Source of the DNA: Uloborus plumipes
Lineage: Eukaryota > Arthropoda > Arachnida > Araneae > Uloboridae
Reading direction: 5' to 3'
DNA: 64,000 bases
Assembly: GCA_038373865.1 (NCBI GenBank)
Contig: JAXGGA010002209.1
Coordinates: forward strand, 1-64,000
Both the position numbers and the translations under genes were made by a program. The number at the start of each line of letters is the position of its first letter. The first letter of the stretch is position 1. Positions 1 through 10,281 of this stretch are shown here, piece by piece. The notes below the pieces were generated by a model that was not told the origin of the DNA, ran no database searches, and worked only from the letters and a program-made list of their open reading frames with translations.

Positions 1-41
1 TAAACAAATAACTCACAGTTTTGCTGTTATATACACGATTA

Positions 42-76
<35 letters not shown>

Positions 77-1274
77 GTGTTTTTCTATTCCTTAATGACG
101 AACTCTTCGCACGGGTCAGCTACTGTCTGTTTGCGTATTGTGCGCCTGGCAGCCACGAACGCTTCCATTTGAAAAAGGGGAGATAGGTTTAAGATGCGCA
201 CTTCCCGATGCCTTCCGTTTTTGTTCGCTTGCTACTTCCTCGTTGCATTCCCCCCCCCCCCTATTTGAAGAAAGTCAGAAGAGACTTGGCGCGTGCAGAT
301 GCAACGGAGGACTCGCGAAAAAATATTAGACAGTAATTTAACATAAAAGGTAAACAGTGTTGTTTACTAGTGTTAATGAACTATTCAGCTGGTTTTCGTT
401 CTTTGTCTTTTATTCATTTTTGAAAAGTGGGCGTTATTTCTACCGAAGGCTATATAACAGCTATTATAAAGTTAGTCCCTTATAAAGTTAACAAGCGCCA
501 TTTTCAAGTCTAAACTGAAGCAAGTAAAGATGAGTGAGTTTTGGGCTTTGAAACTTTCCACATAATGCATGTTTTTTTAAGGCTTTCTTCTACTTGCGTC
601 ATCAGTGTAAAAGCGCTTTTAAAAGCTTTTTTCAAAATAAACTTGCTATATGATATGTTTTGCTTTTGCAGTGAGCAGTTCGGGGTTTTAAAACTAAACT
701 TTTCTTCATACCGGTCTCTGCCGAGCATTAGCTTTTGTATTATAAAAGCTATTATAACTCATATCGGTACAGGAAGTAAATTGCAAAACATTTCCAGACG
801 GAATTTGATACTTTAAGTGGTCTATCGGGATTTTTTTCTTCTTTTTTGTCGAGATCTAAAAATATGGGTTGCTTCCCGTCTAGAATTTAATTTGCTCTTT
901 AGAACCTTCATAAAGTTCAATTTTTTACTTGTCATATTAAAATGATGCATTTTGTAATTCGTCCGTAATTCAATCTTGAATAAGTATTAAAAACTTACAT
1001 TGCATATTTTCAGAAAGTTGATCAAAAGCATATTGCGTATTAGTTGAAACCGATGTTTTCAGAATAAAATGAATTAAGGATTTTCTTGTATTTATTTTTG
1101 TGACGTATCTATAGCTTTTCAAAGGGCTAAAAACTTTTAGATTTTTCTCACGAAACGTTTCTAAAAAAATTAAATATAATGAAAATTACGATTTTTTGGT
1201 TTTTATTCAGTGATGAATGCGAATTAAGAAGTTTAAATGGTAATTGTCTCACTTCTAAATAATCTTATACCTAA
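1..1274. other. AT-rich non-coding DNA, nothing recognised
   Basis: A 31-base A-tract lies at 45-75 and a short C-tract at about 250-261. The rest is low-complexity AT-rich sequence with only short chance reading frames that lack domain-like composition. I see no repeat ends or exon signals here. Confidence 0.6.
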
Positions 1275-1577
1275 GCTAAGGCCCCTATATATACGAGCCG
1301 GCTCATCAAGATTAAGTTTCACCACTTTGGATCCAGCGCGTGTTTGTGTGTTTGAGAGGTTGTCTTTTCTGGCCAGTAATCGCGTTTTGATAATTTTTCA
1401 CTGTGAGCAATTATTAGCGGCACGTGAATTTGGCAAAGCTTAGCAATGTGCCAAAACTTTTTTCTGGTAACCCTACTCCGCAACAATGAAAATTTGAAAG
1501 TAAAAGTTAAGGAATTGGATCCAAAGTGGTGAAACTTAATCTTGATGCGTCGGCCTGTCTATATAGCGGCTCTAACC
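1275..1577. mobile_element. Foldback MITE, about 300 bp
   Basis: Two arms of about 55 bp are inverted copies of each other. The left arm runs from about 1280 to 1335 and the right from 1516 to 1573. The core ATCAAGATTAAGTTTC...TTTGGATCCA is perfect in both, and the outer parts (GGCCCCTATATA versus its imperfect complement) are diverged. The roughly 180-bp loop has no convincing gene. A reading frame that starts inside the left arm (1237-1443) is therefore probably spurious. No clear target duplication was found, so the superfamily is unassigned. Confidence 0.75.
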
Positions 1578-1999
1578 TAACCCATATACAATTTCAAACT
1601 GTATTTAGGGTTATGAGATATTTCATTTTTTATTTTCTTTAACACAGAAATGAATTTTATAAATAACGATATTCTGGGGAAGATACTGTATTTCTCAAGT
1701 CAGTACGACACAAAATTAAAGAGTGTATAAAAAAGTAATATTTTTCTCATATTAAAAATCCTAGAAACTAATTAAGAATTTCATTGGAGCAAACTAAATC
1801 ATTTTTTGGACAATCTGGCCCTTTTGGTGGTCAACAAATCTTATTTCGACACCTAATACCAATAATAGGAGCATTTTACTGCCTACAGATGAAATCATAT
1901 AACGATTCGGAAGATAACTACTAAGATACTAAGATACAGATAAGACCTGTTGATTTTCAGAAGAATGAGCTTAACATGCTATTTTCCCTCTCACTCTTT

Positions 2000-2345
2000 T
2001 TAGATAAAGAATAACGCAGTACGAGTTCTATTTAAAAAGTTTTATGACTTTTTGCTGTGTAGAAAAAAAAAAAAGATATTTTCCTGTTTATCATTCTTTC
2101 TTTCTCTTTTTTGTAAAGAAAAACAAAGTACGAGTTCTATAAAAATAATTTAAGATTTTTTGTTATGTAAATAATGCAAAAGGACATTTTAAAGAACAGC
2201 AACAGTTCTATTCAAAAGATTTAATTTCGTAAATGAACAAAAAAAAGATTTTTTTTCTTTTCCCTTATGTATCCCTTTTTATAAAGAAAATTACGAAACA
2301 AGGTCTATTCAAAACGATCTTGGGCTGTATGAATTACAGATAATT
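2000..2345. repeat. Degenerate tandem repeat, about four units
   Basis: Four diverged units begin near 2006, 2115, 2191 and 2283. Each has the pattern AAAGAAnAnC...GAGTTCTAT (or a decayed version) followed by AAAA and a T-rich run. Spacing is about 75-110 bp. A short hairpin, CTATAGAAG-GGTT-CTTCTATAG, follows at about 2370-2391. Confidence 0.5.
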
Positions 2346-2399
2346 TAAAGGAATTCCTGTAGCAGGGCTATAGAAGGGTTCTTCTATAGAACAGCCTCG

Positions 2400-3239
2400 T
2401 TCCTGTAGGCTGTATTTGACAGCTCGTACCTTTTCGTGTAGTTCACCGTTTAGTGATACGCGGTTTTGCTGAGAATGAGGACAACTTGTACCCTAAATCT
2501 ATCTTTAGATAAATATTGGCTGCTGATGATTCATATTTTCTGTAAATAGAGAGCAAACCAGCATATAACATATTTATCTTCATAAATAGTACGATTACAA
2601 GTATTGAAAACACATGTTTTGTTTGTGTGTGTCATTTCTGTTTTTGAAAATTACTTTATTGAGTTTTTTTGGTTGTGATGAACTATAACAACTACTATTT
2701 CCACCGATCATAATTTTGATGGAAACAGCATTTTCAGTTTTCCACTGAAACACATTACATGATTAAAATATCGAATAATAAAAGAAATACGAAAAACAAA
2801 TGAAGGGACAGGGGCATAAACCACGGTAGTCACATTTGATTCATTTTGAGAAAAACGAAATTTAAACTTTACGAACTCATAAACTTCCCCAGTATACTTG
2901 TTCTAAAATGACAATAATACATGGACTACAGTGTTTTTTCACGAATATTGCATATACTAAACGAAATTACACTTATTTTTCTAACAGGTGCTAGCATCAG
3001 TTTAAATTCAACAAAAAGTGGACTACCGTGGTTTTCCCCCCTGACCCTTCAAATAATAACCTTTACCTTCCAAATAATCCAGGGAGTTTCAAATAAAAAA
3101 TAATTTGCTTTCTTAATACTTGTTTCAATGATTTAAATAAGAACAGTCTTGTGCATCAATTGTTATATGATTCTGATTCACAGAGTTTCAGAGAAGTTGT
3201 AGTAAATAATTAGTGCAATCCAATTTTTTCTACTGTCAT
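2400..3239. other. AT-rich non-coding DNA, nothing recognised
   Basis: Ordinary AT-rich sequence with only short open frames (for example 2921-3103) that show no coding character. No inverted ends or tandem structure were noticed. Confidence 0.5.
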
Positions 3240-3560
3240 AGAATTCCAACTCGTGAATATACGGCCTCGAATTCCTCAAGTATAAGTCGGCTACGTTTCT
3301 TACTCAAACGAGGTTTCGCAAATGGGCGATTCTCCTGAATGAAAACATGCGAGCAAAAACAAAAACTTTTATTTCGGTTGGAACATCGCAATCGCAACTC
3401 TTCGATACGTCACCGTCAGACAACCATAGATGGGGAATCGACTCCTCCGCCATTTTTGGTTCCAAGGAATGAGCGAAACCACCAGTCTGCTAAACAAGAA
3501 AGAGCATGTGGGTTACAGGGGAGAGGGTTTGGGGGCAGCTTCGTAAATCTTAGCTTCCTT
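3240..3560. other. Higher-GC non-repetitive block, possible conserved non-coding DNA
   Basis: Compared with its surroundings this stretch is richer in G+C, rich in CpG, and not obviously repeated elsewhere in the window. It lies about 2 kb downstream of the minus-strand exon at 5594-5778. A 105-residue plus-strand frame crosses it but has no recognisable domain. A regulatory role is only an inference from composition. The motif GGGCGATTCTC at about 3325 also matches the ends of the element at 12901-13698, so part of this block could be TE-derived. Confidence 0.25.
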
Positions 3561-3699
3561 GATATTCGACTATTTCATCCCATTAAAACAGAATGTATAA
3601 AACCAGTGAGAGAAAACAAAGTTTCCTGGAAAAATTTTACTATAAACTTTTTTTAGCTCTAGAAGCTTCAATTTTCGTGATTGATTTGGTCAATTTGAT

Positions 3700-5350
3700 T
3701 CGTTATTGAACTGCGGTATTTTTTTCGCTATAGATTGCAATAAGAGATTGTAAAATCAAAAGAGTTCAAAAAGAAGATTTCATTCATTCAGTTAAAATCG
3801 AAGATAATTTCTAATTTCAAGGAAAGTTTTACAACAAACACTTTTAGAAATTTCATTTTTTGCTTGGTTTGTTTAAATTGACTTTGAGCATCAGACCCCT
3901 TCTTTTATGATGGGGTAAAGGCCAGTTCTTCAAATACTTTAAACAGTAAGTCATCAGTGTCGCCAAGTAGTACCATTGGGAAAGATAGAGAAATTCGTTT
4001 TGTATAGAATTCCGACAACACACGCTTTCAGCATAAAAAAAATCAATTTCTCTCTCCTTATTAGCTCAAACTATGGCGTCTGATTAAGCTTCAGAGCCTT
4101 TTCTTCATGACGCAACAAAAGATTGTAGTAAGAATTTTTTAAAGGAGGCAAACATGAAGATCATAAGCCAGAGAGAAAAATTAAAAGTTTATGAAAACTT
4201 TTGTAAATTTTCAAACTCTAAGAACTTTTTTGTCAAATTCAGCTTGATTTACACAAACTGTTGTTTTTTTGAGCTTTAAAACTCTATTCATGTAGCAGCA
4301 AAAAAAAAAATGCTGTTCAATTACTTTAAACTAGAAGATTTCATTTACTCAGATTTAATACCAGACGGAGACATGGATAAAACTTTCATTGGCAAGTTTC
4401 ATAATAAACAGTTGCAGTAAGAAATTTAAATTTTTCCATTAATTTACCCATAAATTGTCTTTCTATTAAGCATAAGAACGTTTTTTTTCTTATTGATGCA
4501 ATAAGAGCTTTTCAAATACTTTGAGCAAGATTCATTCAGATTAAAATCGGAGATGGAGAAGTAAAAATTTCATAGAAAAATTCAATTTTTTACTTTATTC
4601 GTTCAAACTATTTTCTATTGCACGTAAGAATTTTCTCTTTATCACTCAGCAATAAATTGTCGCAACAGCTATTTAAATACTTTAAAAAAAGATTTAAATC
4701 ATTCAGATTTATGACAGAAGAGAGAAACTAAAATTTTTATGGAAAGTTTTAACATAACCCTTTGGATACTGGAATTTGTTTTTTTTTTTTTTTGCTTGTC
4801 TTGTCCGAACTAGCTTTTATATAAAACTTCTTAAGTTTTGCTTTGAGATTCAACAAAAGTCTACAGCAATTCCATTATGTTAAACAAGACGGGGCAAAGC
4901 CAGGCAACTTGTCTAGTGGTTAGAAACAAGTCTGACAAGCAAGAAGAGGTTCCGAGTTAGAATCTCGACTCTGGCATGGATGTACTTTCTGTCTCCTGTT
5001 CTTTCTTCGTGCGAATATGTTGCTGTGACTTGAACGGTTGCCTATTTTATAATCGGGTCCCTATGGCATGTGTGTACTGTGGAAGTCGGACTTCGCAGCA
5101 AATGACGGTACGGCTGGAAAAGGCTCACCCCAAATTGCCAATCTAGCTGGCACTACACATCAACAACAACAACATATGACGGAAAGGGAAACTAAATTTC
5201 TTATGCAAACCTTTTAATGAACCCTTATGGTGAAAAAAAAAACTTAGATTTGCCAAAAGTAGCTCTTTGCTAACGCTTCTGAAGTTTTTCTTTGCGATTC
5301 AACAAGAGACTCCTGCAAAAGTTTTTCCAACTGTGGTAAACAAGACGGAG
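3700..5350. repeat. Block of decayed long tandem repeats
   Basis: The same ordered phrases recur several times with heavy divergence: TTCATTCAG plus a following AAAATCGAAGA-type stretch, then a GGAAAGTTTTA phrase, then TTGCTTG-type T-rich sequence, then a GCAACAAAAG-type phrase. Occurrences are near 3780, 4345, 4530, 4690 and 5210. The phrase TAAACAAGACGG with flanking GATTCAACAA appears near 4850-4895 and again near 5300-5347. Units are roughly 200-450 bp. A SINE has inserted into this block. Confidence 0.45.
4886..5175 (+). mobile_element. tRNA-derived SINE
   Basis: The head has a polymerase III A-box-like motif (TGTCTAGTGGTTA, from about 4910) and a B-box-like motif (GAGTTAGAATCTC, near 4954) at tRNA-like spacing. 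A non-tRNA body of about 200 bp follows, ending in a (CAA)n tail at about 5160-5175. SINEs are moved by the machinery of a partner LINE. The B box has one mismatch to GGTTCGAATCC, so the copy is probably inactive. I did not find a clear target-site duplication. Confidence 0.6.
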
Positions 5351-5587
5351 CAAAAATGAGGGATCGGTCGACCAGTCCGTCGGAAGTGCTCTACGTCACA
5401 TCGGAGGAGTCTGCGCGGAATCGAAACCCTCCTCCACCCTCCCCTGCCCAGCCGATAGTCGCGCGAGAGCTCCCAGAGATGCGCAGAAGATCCGGGGACT
5501 CGGGAAGGGATCGCTGCACACAAAAAACTTTCCCCATTCTGGAAAACGAAGAGGAGAGGAAGTGGTAGAGTCAGTATGTGGTGCAGT

Positions 5588-5593
5588 ACTCAC
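5588..5593 (-). other. Splice donor of the still-life-like exon
   Basis: Read on the minus strand the bases are GTGAGT, a near-ideal 5' splice site, directly after codons for Arg-Lys-Ala and the first two bases of a Gly codon. This gives a phase-2 intron. Confidence 0.7.
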
Positions 5594-5778
5594 CCCGCTT
5601 TCCTGACAGCTCCCGTGCAGTTGAAAGAGGCGGCGGCGGCGCCGGACCGAGACCTGCCGCCGCCGCCGCCAAGGGCTCCGGAGCCGTAGGCCGCGGCCCC
5701 GGCCCGCGGGTCGGAGGCGGCCGCCTCCTCTTCGTCGCTCACGGCGGTGGTCAGGGACAGGCGGTCGTCGTCGGACAT
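5594..5778 (-). CDS. sif: Internal coding exon of a still life (SIF/TIAM-like) Rac GEF
   Basis: The 185-bp exon reads 61 codons plus two bases. It begins Met-Ser-Asp-Asp-Asp-Arg-Leu-Ser and has an acidic patch (about residues 13-18). An Ala/Gly-rich low-complexity middle coded by GGC/GCC runs follows, and the exon ends with SFNCTGAVRKAG. In the arthropod SIF/TIAM family, which activates Rac GTPases at the membrane and synapse, an equivalent TGAVRKAG stretch directly precedes the N-terminal PH domain. That family knowledge is recalled, not searched. The exon is much richer in GC and CpG than its surroundings. A strong polypyrimidine acceptor ends immediately before the ATG and GTGAGT follows the last base, so it looks like an internal exon with intron phases 0 (upstream) and 2 (downstream). 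The Met may be an internal residue or an initiator after a 5' UTR intron. The PH-domain exon expected next is not in the window. Confidence 0.65.
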
Positions 5779-5810
5779 CTGCAACAGAGAGAGGGGAGAG
5801 AACTGAAGCG
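5779..5810 (-). other. Splice acceptor with long polypyrimidine tract
   Basis: On the minus strand a pyrimidine run, TTCTCTCCCCTCTCTCTG, is followed by TTGCAG and then the exon. This is a textbook 3' splice site and supports an internal exon over a simple single-exon start. Confidence 0.65.
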
Positions 5811-5877
5811 AAGAGAAGAAAAGGGGCGACATGCCGCTGCGGTACATCACGGAGACTCCATGTTTTGCCTCTCTCGA

Positions 5878-6068
5878 AAGGAGAGGAGAGAGAGAGAGAG
5901 AGAGGAGCGGGGAGAAAGAGGAAATCTGGATATGCACGTGGTACACGACGTCAGCGCCGCCGGATGGAGGCTCTGGCGCCGTGCCAGGTTTACTTTCGTG
6001 GATGCCGGACTTGTTGGATCCCGGCATCCCGGAAAGTTGCATCCTCTCTCTCTCTCTCTTTCTCTTTC
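5878..6068. repeat. Purine/pyrimidine simple repeats
   Basis: A GA-rich microsatellite at about 5878-5930 and a (CT)n run at about 6043-6068 flank moderately GC-rich DNA just upstream of the minus-strand exon. The overlapping open frames on both strands come from these repeats. Confidence 0.7.
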
Positions 6069-6753
6069 ATAGAGCCAGTGGCGTATAGTGAATGGGAGTC
6101 GGGGGATTGGAACCCCTTCCACGACAAAGTCAAAATTACAGCAATGCACTGTTACCAGAAAACTTTCTTTTCAAAAACAAATAAATAATCCTAAATATAG
6201 TTTTAAACAAGAAGTTCTGTCAAGAACTAAACGAGCCTACTTTCCCGTACATCGACATCGGCATTCTAGCATCTGATCATTATTCTCTTGATTATCTAAG
6301 ACTAAAAATTATGTCAAACATACCTTTAAAAGCAAAATATACCTCTCTCATCAGATGAAATAGACACATAAAAAGTAAATAAATGAATAAATAAAGTTTT
6401 GTCGCACCTTTTAAAGAATGTAACTGTTACAGTTCTTCCGTAGAAAAATTCCTCAATTGTTTTCAAAAAAAAATTAAAAGTACAAAGTACATCAAAACAC
6501 ATTTTATAAAGAAAGAAAAAAAAAAGAAAAAAAAAGAAAAAAAAACTCGTCCGTTGATAAAATGTCTCGAATTTCACTTTTAATCCGTTGCCAGTTGTTA
6601 AATATAAATAAAGAATAAAATGCCCTAGTGAATGAAACATTTTTGTTACAAAAAAAATCGTCTGCCAAAAATAATAATAATAATAATAATAAATTCAATA
6701 AAACAAATGAATAAATAAACAAAAAATCGTCTGCACAGTCAGTCATTTTTTTT

Positions 6754-7080
6754 CGGACTGTTTACTCAAAAGTTATTAGGGGTGACAGCTTGCTTGAGCG
6801 GTTCAATGTTGAATGAAAAATTGTTCAAATCGGAAATGTAAATACGGGAATGAAGTATCCTTGAAAAGTTCTTTCCAACAAAAAAAAGTTTGTTCAAATC
6901 GGACTGTTCATTAAAAAGTTAGTATCGCGGGACCGGTTATTTGAACGGCTCAAAGTTGAACCAAAAATTGTTCAAATCAAAAAATCAAATATGGGAATGA
7001 GCTGTACCCGCCGAGATCTTTCCAACAAAAAAAAGTTTGTCCAAATCGGAATGTTCATTCAAAAGTTATTAGGGGGGGAC
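6754..7080. repeat. 147-bp tandem repeat, about 2.2 copies
   Basis: Units start near 6754, 6900 and 7048. Each contains a TTCAAATCGG phrase, an AAAAGTTATTAG-type phrase and CTTTCCAACAAAAAAAAGTTTG. A decayed relative lies near 53640-53745. Confidence 0.65.
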
Positions 7081-7082
7081 AG

Positions 7083-7131
7083 ACAGACCGACCGACCGAC
7101 CGACAGACCGACCGACAGACCGACCGACACA
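7083..7131. repeat. (CCGA)n microsatellite
   Basis: Runs of CCGA and CAGA tetranucleotides sit directly after the 147-bp tandem array. Confidence 0.85.
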
Positions 7132-7205
7132 CAAATTCCCCATCTCAATACCCTACTTTCAAATTTTTAATTTTTCGATATTCATTTTACCTCTTTATTT
7201 TTTTA

Positions 7206-7283
7206 ACTTGGCGATATTTTTTGGACTTGGCGATATTTTTTTTAACTTGGCGATATTTTTTGGACTTGGCGATATTTTTTCGA
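7206..7283. repeat. Minisatellite of ACTTGGCGATATTTTTT units
   Basis: Four units of about 17-20 bp alternate between GGACTTGGCGATA and TAACTTGGCGATA starts, so the array is probably a two-unit higher-order repeat. Confidence 0.8.
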
Positions 7284-7576
7284 TGCATTAAGCTACTTTT
7301 AATACTTTTTTCGTCTTTCTTTTATTTTTAACGGGAAAGTAGGCTAAAAACTAAAAAATACACTTTTAGAGTAAATCGAAATAATAACTCTGAATGAAAG
7401 ATAAAATTCACGTGCTTTTCAATTATGAAAGTAATGTACTGAATACTGTCATTAATACTAAAGGTTAAACTATATTTCATGATAAACTGATACTAACTCA
7501 TGATAAACTGATACTAACTCTAACTGATTTCCCTCTGATTTTCAAAACTATGGAACATCCGCTAAGTTTACATGTA

Positions 7577-8869
7577 CCGTAAAATGGGGTTAATCGGAAC
7601 ACTTTTCAGCTTTGATTGTAAAAAAAGCAGTTAAAAGATTTTTTTTTAATTTGATTTTTTGGGTAAAAACTTCGGTCTTGCTTTACTTTTGATATTCCAA
7701 GCAAAGACAAAAGATTTTGAGCAATTATTATTAAAATATATAGCAAATTATGGGTGTTCCGAATCACCCCGCTGATAGGGGTCAATCGGAACACTTGTTA
7801 AAATTTTTATTTTTTTCAATTTAATCTGTAATAGGTCTCACAAATATGAGTAATATTGATGGGGGAGAATAAGAACAGATAATTACTGTCAAATAAATGT
7901 ATAATTTCAGTACCAGTAAACGTTTATAATTTGTGAAAATTCAAAATAATTTTGAACTTATGAAAAATGAAAAGTAATTTTAAGAAAAGCTTTTAAATTG
8001 AAATGCAAAGATTTAACATGAATGGAAGTCACTCATGTCGTCCACAAATATGTACTTGTCCTTAAAACTAGCAATTGTGACTTATCTTAAGTTTTTTCAT
8101 AACATCTCCTGGGATGAACTCTGCCTTTTCTTTAGTTTTTTGAAATTTCTGGGTTTCGGGGATTGTCCTGAAAGATTTTTTCGCTTATTCATCACTGTCT
8201 GTGTGCTGGACGTTTACTGCATAAAGTCTATGTGACTTTCTCCCTTTTATTTTAAGTAAAAAAAAGTCTCCTGGAGAAAAAATCTTTTGAAATCTGTAAC
8301 TTTTGTCATTCTAAGATCTAGTTGCTCACGAGAAGGGATAAACAGTAATAAATCCTTGTCCCTGTCTTGATTAGAAGAATTGGGGTTAGAATCTTGATTT
8401 TTCAAACAATTTCCTTCAAATAAGTTTGAATTGGAACAACAGAACTAAGTGTTCCGATTCACACCGCAAATTTTTTTCCCATGGCATTTTTCAGAATTCT
8501 TCACTTTTATGACACAATTTATAAAAAATGTAAATTCTAATGTGGTATTCTGTTGTTCAGATACATGTATAATTGAAACATACCACTCATACTTTTTAAA
8601 TATAAGAAGGTTTGTTCTTGCATATGAAGTTTTGCAGTCTATGAAAATGTGATGTTTTCTAGCATTCAACGTGCAGCCCTCTTTAGAAGCCAGTAGCGTT
8701 GCCAGATTGACAAAAGTATTTTTTTCCTACTTCCTATGATCTTACCTTTCTAAAAAAAAAAAATTCATGGCGAAAAATACCCAATAGTATATTTATGAAG
8801 AATTTCTTTGTACGGTTGGGAAGTTTTGTTCCGATTGACCCCGCTGTTCCTATACAACTCATTTTACGG
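7577..8869. mobile_element. TIR element with repeated GGGGTnAATCGGAAC modules
   Basis: CCGTAAAATG at 7577 is matched by CATTTTACGG ending at 8869. The motif GGGGTTAATCGGAACA or its complement recurs near 7589, 7758, 7783, 8452 and 8829, like multiple transposase-binding sites. The interior is AT-rich with only short frames. It sits inside the foldback of 7384-9036. No convincing target duplication was seen. Confidence 0.55.
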
Positions 8870-8974
8870 AAATTACAATACATCAACATGTGATATAGTT
8901 TAGCCATTAGTATTAATAAAAGTATTGAATATATTACTTATACATTTGCAAAGAACGTGAATTTTATCTTTTAT

Positions 8975-9017
8975 CAACGCCTCCTAAATACTAATTATTA
9001 GTATTTAGGAGGTGTTG
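8975..9017. repeat. 43-bp near-perfect palindrome
   Basis: Two 21-bp arms around one central base, with only one arm position mismatched. The half-site reads CAACGCCTCCTAAATACTAA. It interrupts the right arm of the foldback and is absent from the equivalent place in the left arm. Confidence 0.85.
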
Positions 9018-9213
9018 CTTTTATTCAGAGTTACATACATCCAAACAAACAAACCCACATAGCATATTGATAAATCATGATTTCTAGACGTATTTAGCAA
9101 TCTGCTTTTATATTTATTCACACATAGCTATCTGAGATGCTTCTTATATAGATGTTAAAATTTTCTCTTTTGTCATAAATATCCAGAAAAATGTTTTGAT
9201 TTACAATTTTGAG

Positions 9214-9250
9214 CGAAATGTCGAGAAATTCGACATTTCTCGACATTTCG
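9214..9250. repeat. Hairpin palindrome
   Basis: Arms of 16 bp (CGAAATGTCGAGAAAT) surround a 5-bp loop. Weaker inverted similarity (TTAAAATTTTCTC and its complement) extends to about 9160 and 9280, so this may be the core of a very small foldback MITE. Confidence 0.7.
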
Positions 9251-9433
9251 TTCAGAAATAGAAAATTTTAACTTCTTTACAAGATTCATACTGTATTAGC
9301 ATTCGTTCACTAATTTGCATTAAAAAGTTTTCATCAATATAATTCCAGGACAAATTTCAAGATTCTAAAAAATCTGTAATAACACTAGCGATTTTGATTA
9401 ACAAATTTTCAAATTTGCTGCTGTTTTTCTTAA

Positions 9434-10134
9434 CCCCTTCAGACTTATTGTCCGGTATACCGGACATCAGCTTTGAACAGCTGCTAATCATTTAATAATT
9501 GACTTAATTACTTGATTTTTTTTGTAGTTAACAATTTGCAATCTGCTTGTTATTATCTGAACAAAAATTTCTGCTTTTGGGATTGGCAACATTCCCAAAA
9601 ATGGATTGAGAAACTGGGATTGGGTTGTTTTTCCAACCATGCACTCTCGCCGAAAAAAGTTGCTTTTTTTCTGAATTTTCTAAAATTGTATGATCTTTTA
9701 TTTATCATTTCAAATGCTTATATTATGGGTAAAATCCTACTTTAGGGTCCGGGTTTGGCGATTTTTTTCAGACTGTGGCTTAAGGTTGCAATTCATTTAG
9801 CTTAAAATCGTCAAACAATCCAATCATCCAATGATAATTCTGTGGTTGCCAGATTTAATAATTTATCGCCGGACCTTAAACTAGGATTCATCCAAATATA
9901 TTATGTTTTGTTATTGTTTGGAGAATATTTTACGACAAAGTTTGTGTGATATTTCACACACTTTTTTTTCTGAAATATTAATTTCAAAATCTGGAAAATT
10001 GGACACGTCATAACTCTTTTAATTTTTTACTTACAAGCTTGAAATTTTGTTTGTGAGATGTTCTTAGCCATAGTACTTTGTGTACCAAATAAAAACATTT
10101 TTGGTTAACTATTTCATAATTCCGACTGAAGGGG
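9434..10134. mobile_element. TTAA-flanked MITE (piggyBac-like), 701 bp
   Basis: The ends are CCCCTTCAG and its complement, flanked on both sides by TTAA (9430-9433 and 10135-10138). TTAA duplication with CCC-starting ends is the signature of piggyBac-type elements. A 14-bp palindrome TCCGGTATACCGGA lies at about 9451. A smaller MITE is nested at 9736-9885. The 9512-9745 reading frame has no transposase features. Confidence 0.7.
9736..9885. mobile_element. Small nested MITE
   Basis: CCTACTTTAGGGTCCGG at the left and CCGGACCTTAAACTAGG at the right are imperfect inverted copies, giving a 150-bp unit inside the TTAA-flanked MITE. Confidence 0.55.
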
Positions 10135-10281
10135 TTAACTATCCTTCACAGTTTATTTTTCACTATGCTAATCTTTTCAAGAATTCCATGCGTCAAGTAC
10201 GATATGTGTAATGTCCTCCCTAATTATTGCATTTGGCGACATGTTGCTCCTATAGCTTTTATGATAAACAAACGCCTAAAG

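Larger units (their letters stand above)
6234..7345. mobile_element. TIR-bounded repeat of about 1.1 kb with internal tandem repeats
   Basis: AGCCTACTTTCCCGT at 6234-6248 is the exact inverted complement of 7331-7345. A related left end with the same upstream bases (AGAACTAAACGAGCCTAC) recurs near 53588, so this is a repeat family and its left border may lie about 10 bp further out. Inside are a 147-bp tandem repeat, a (CCGA)n microsatellite and a short minisatellite, listed separately. No transposase frame is visible. No target duplication was identified. Confidence 0.5.
7384..9036. mobile_element. Large foldback structure enclosing another element
   Basis: The left arm (about 7384-7483) contains AACTCTGAATGAAAGATAAA, then ATTCACGTGC, then TTAATACTAAAGG. 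The right arm (about 8889-9036) carries the inverted complement of the same order with about 20% divergence. The right arm also holds an extra 43-bp palindrome. A short direct duplication (CATGATAAACTGATACTAAC, 7478-7519) sits at the inner edge of the left arm. Superfamily is unassigned. Confidence 0.6.

Noticed and set aside
138..329. Plus-strand 63-codon frame near the left edge
   Set aside because: No family resemblance, runs through a C-tract, and lacks splice or promoter context. One of many chance frames in AT-rich DNA.
3339..3656. 105-codon plus-strand frame as a gene
   Set aside because: No domain-like features and no splice or promoter context. The GC-richer composition may reflect non-coding constraint or TE debris instead.
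5299..6188. Several overlapping frames of 65-164 codons on both strands around the exon
   Set aside because: They are antisense or out-of-frame readings of the GC-rich exon and of GA/CT microsatellites. The splice signals support only 5594-5778 on the minus strand.
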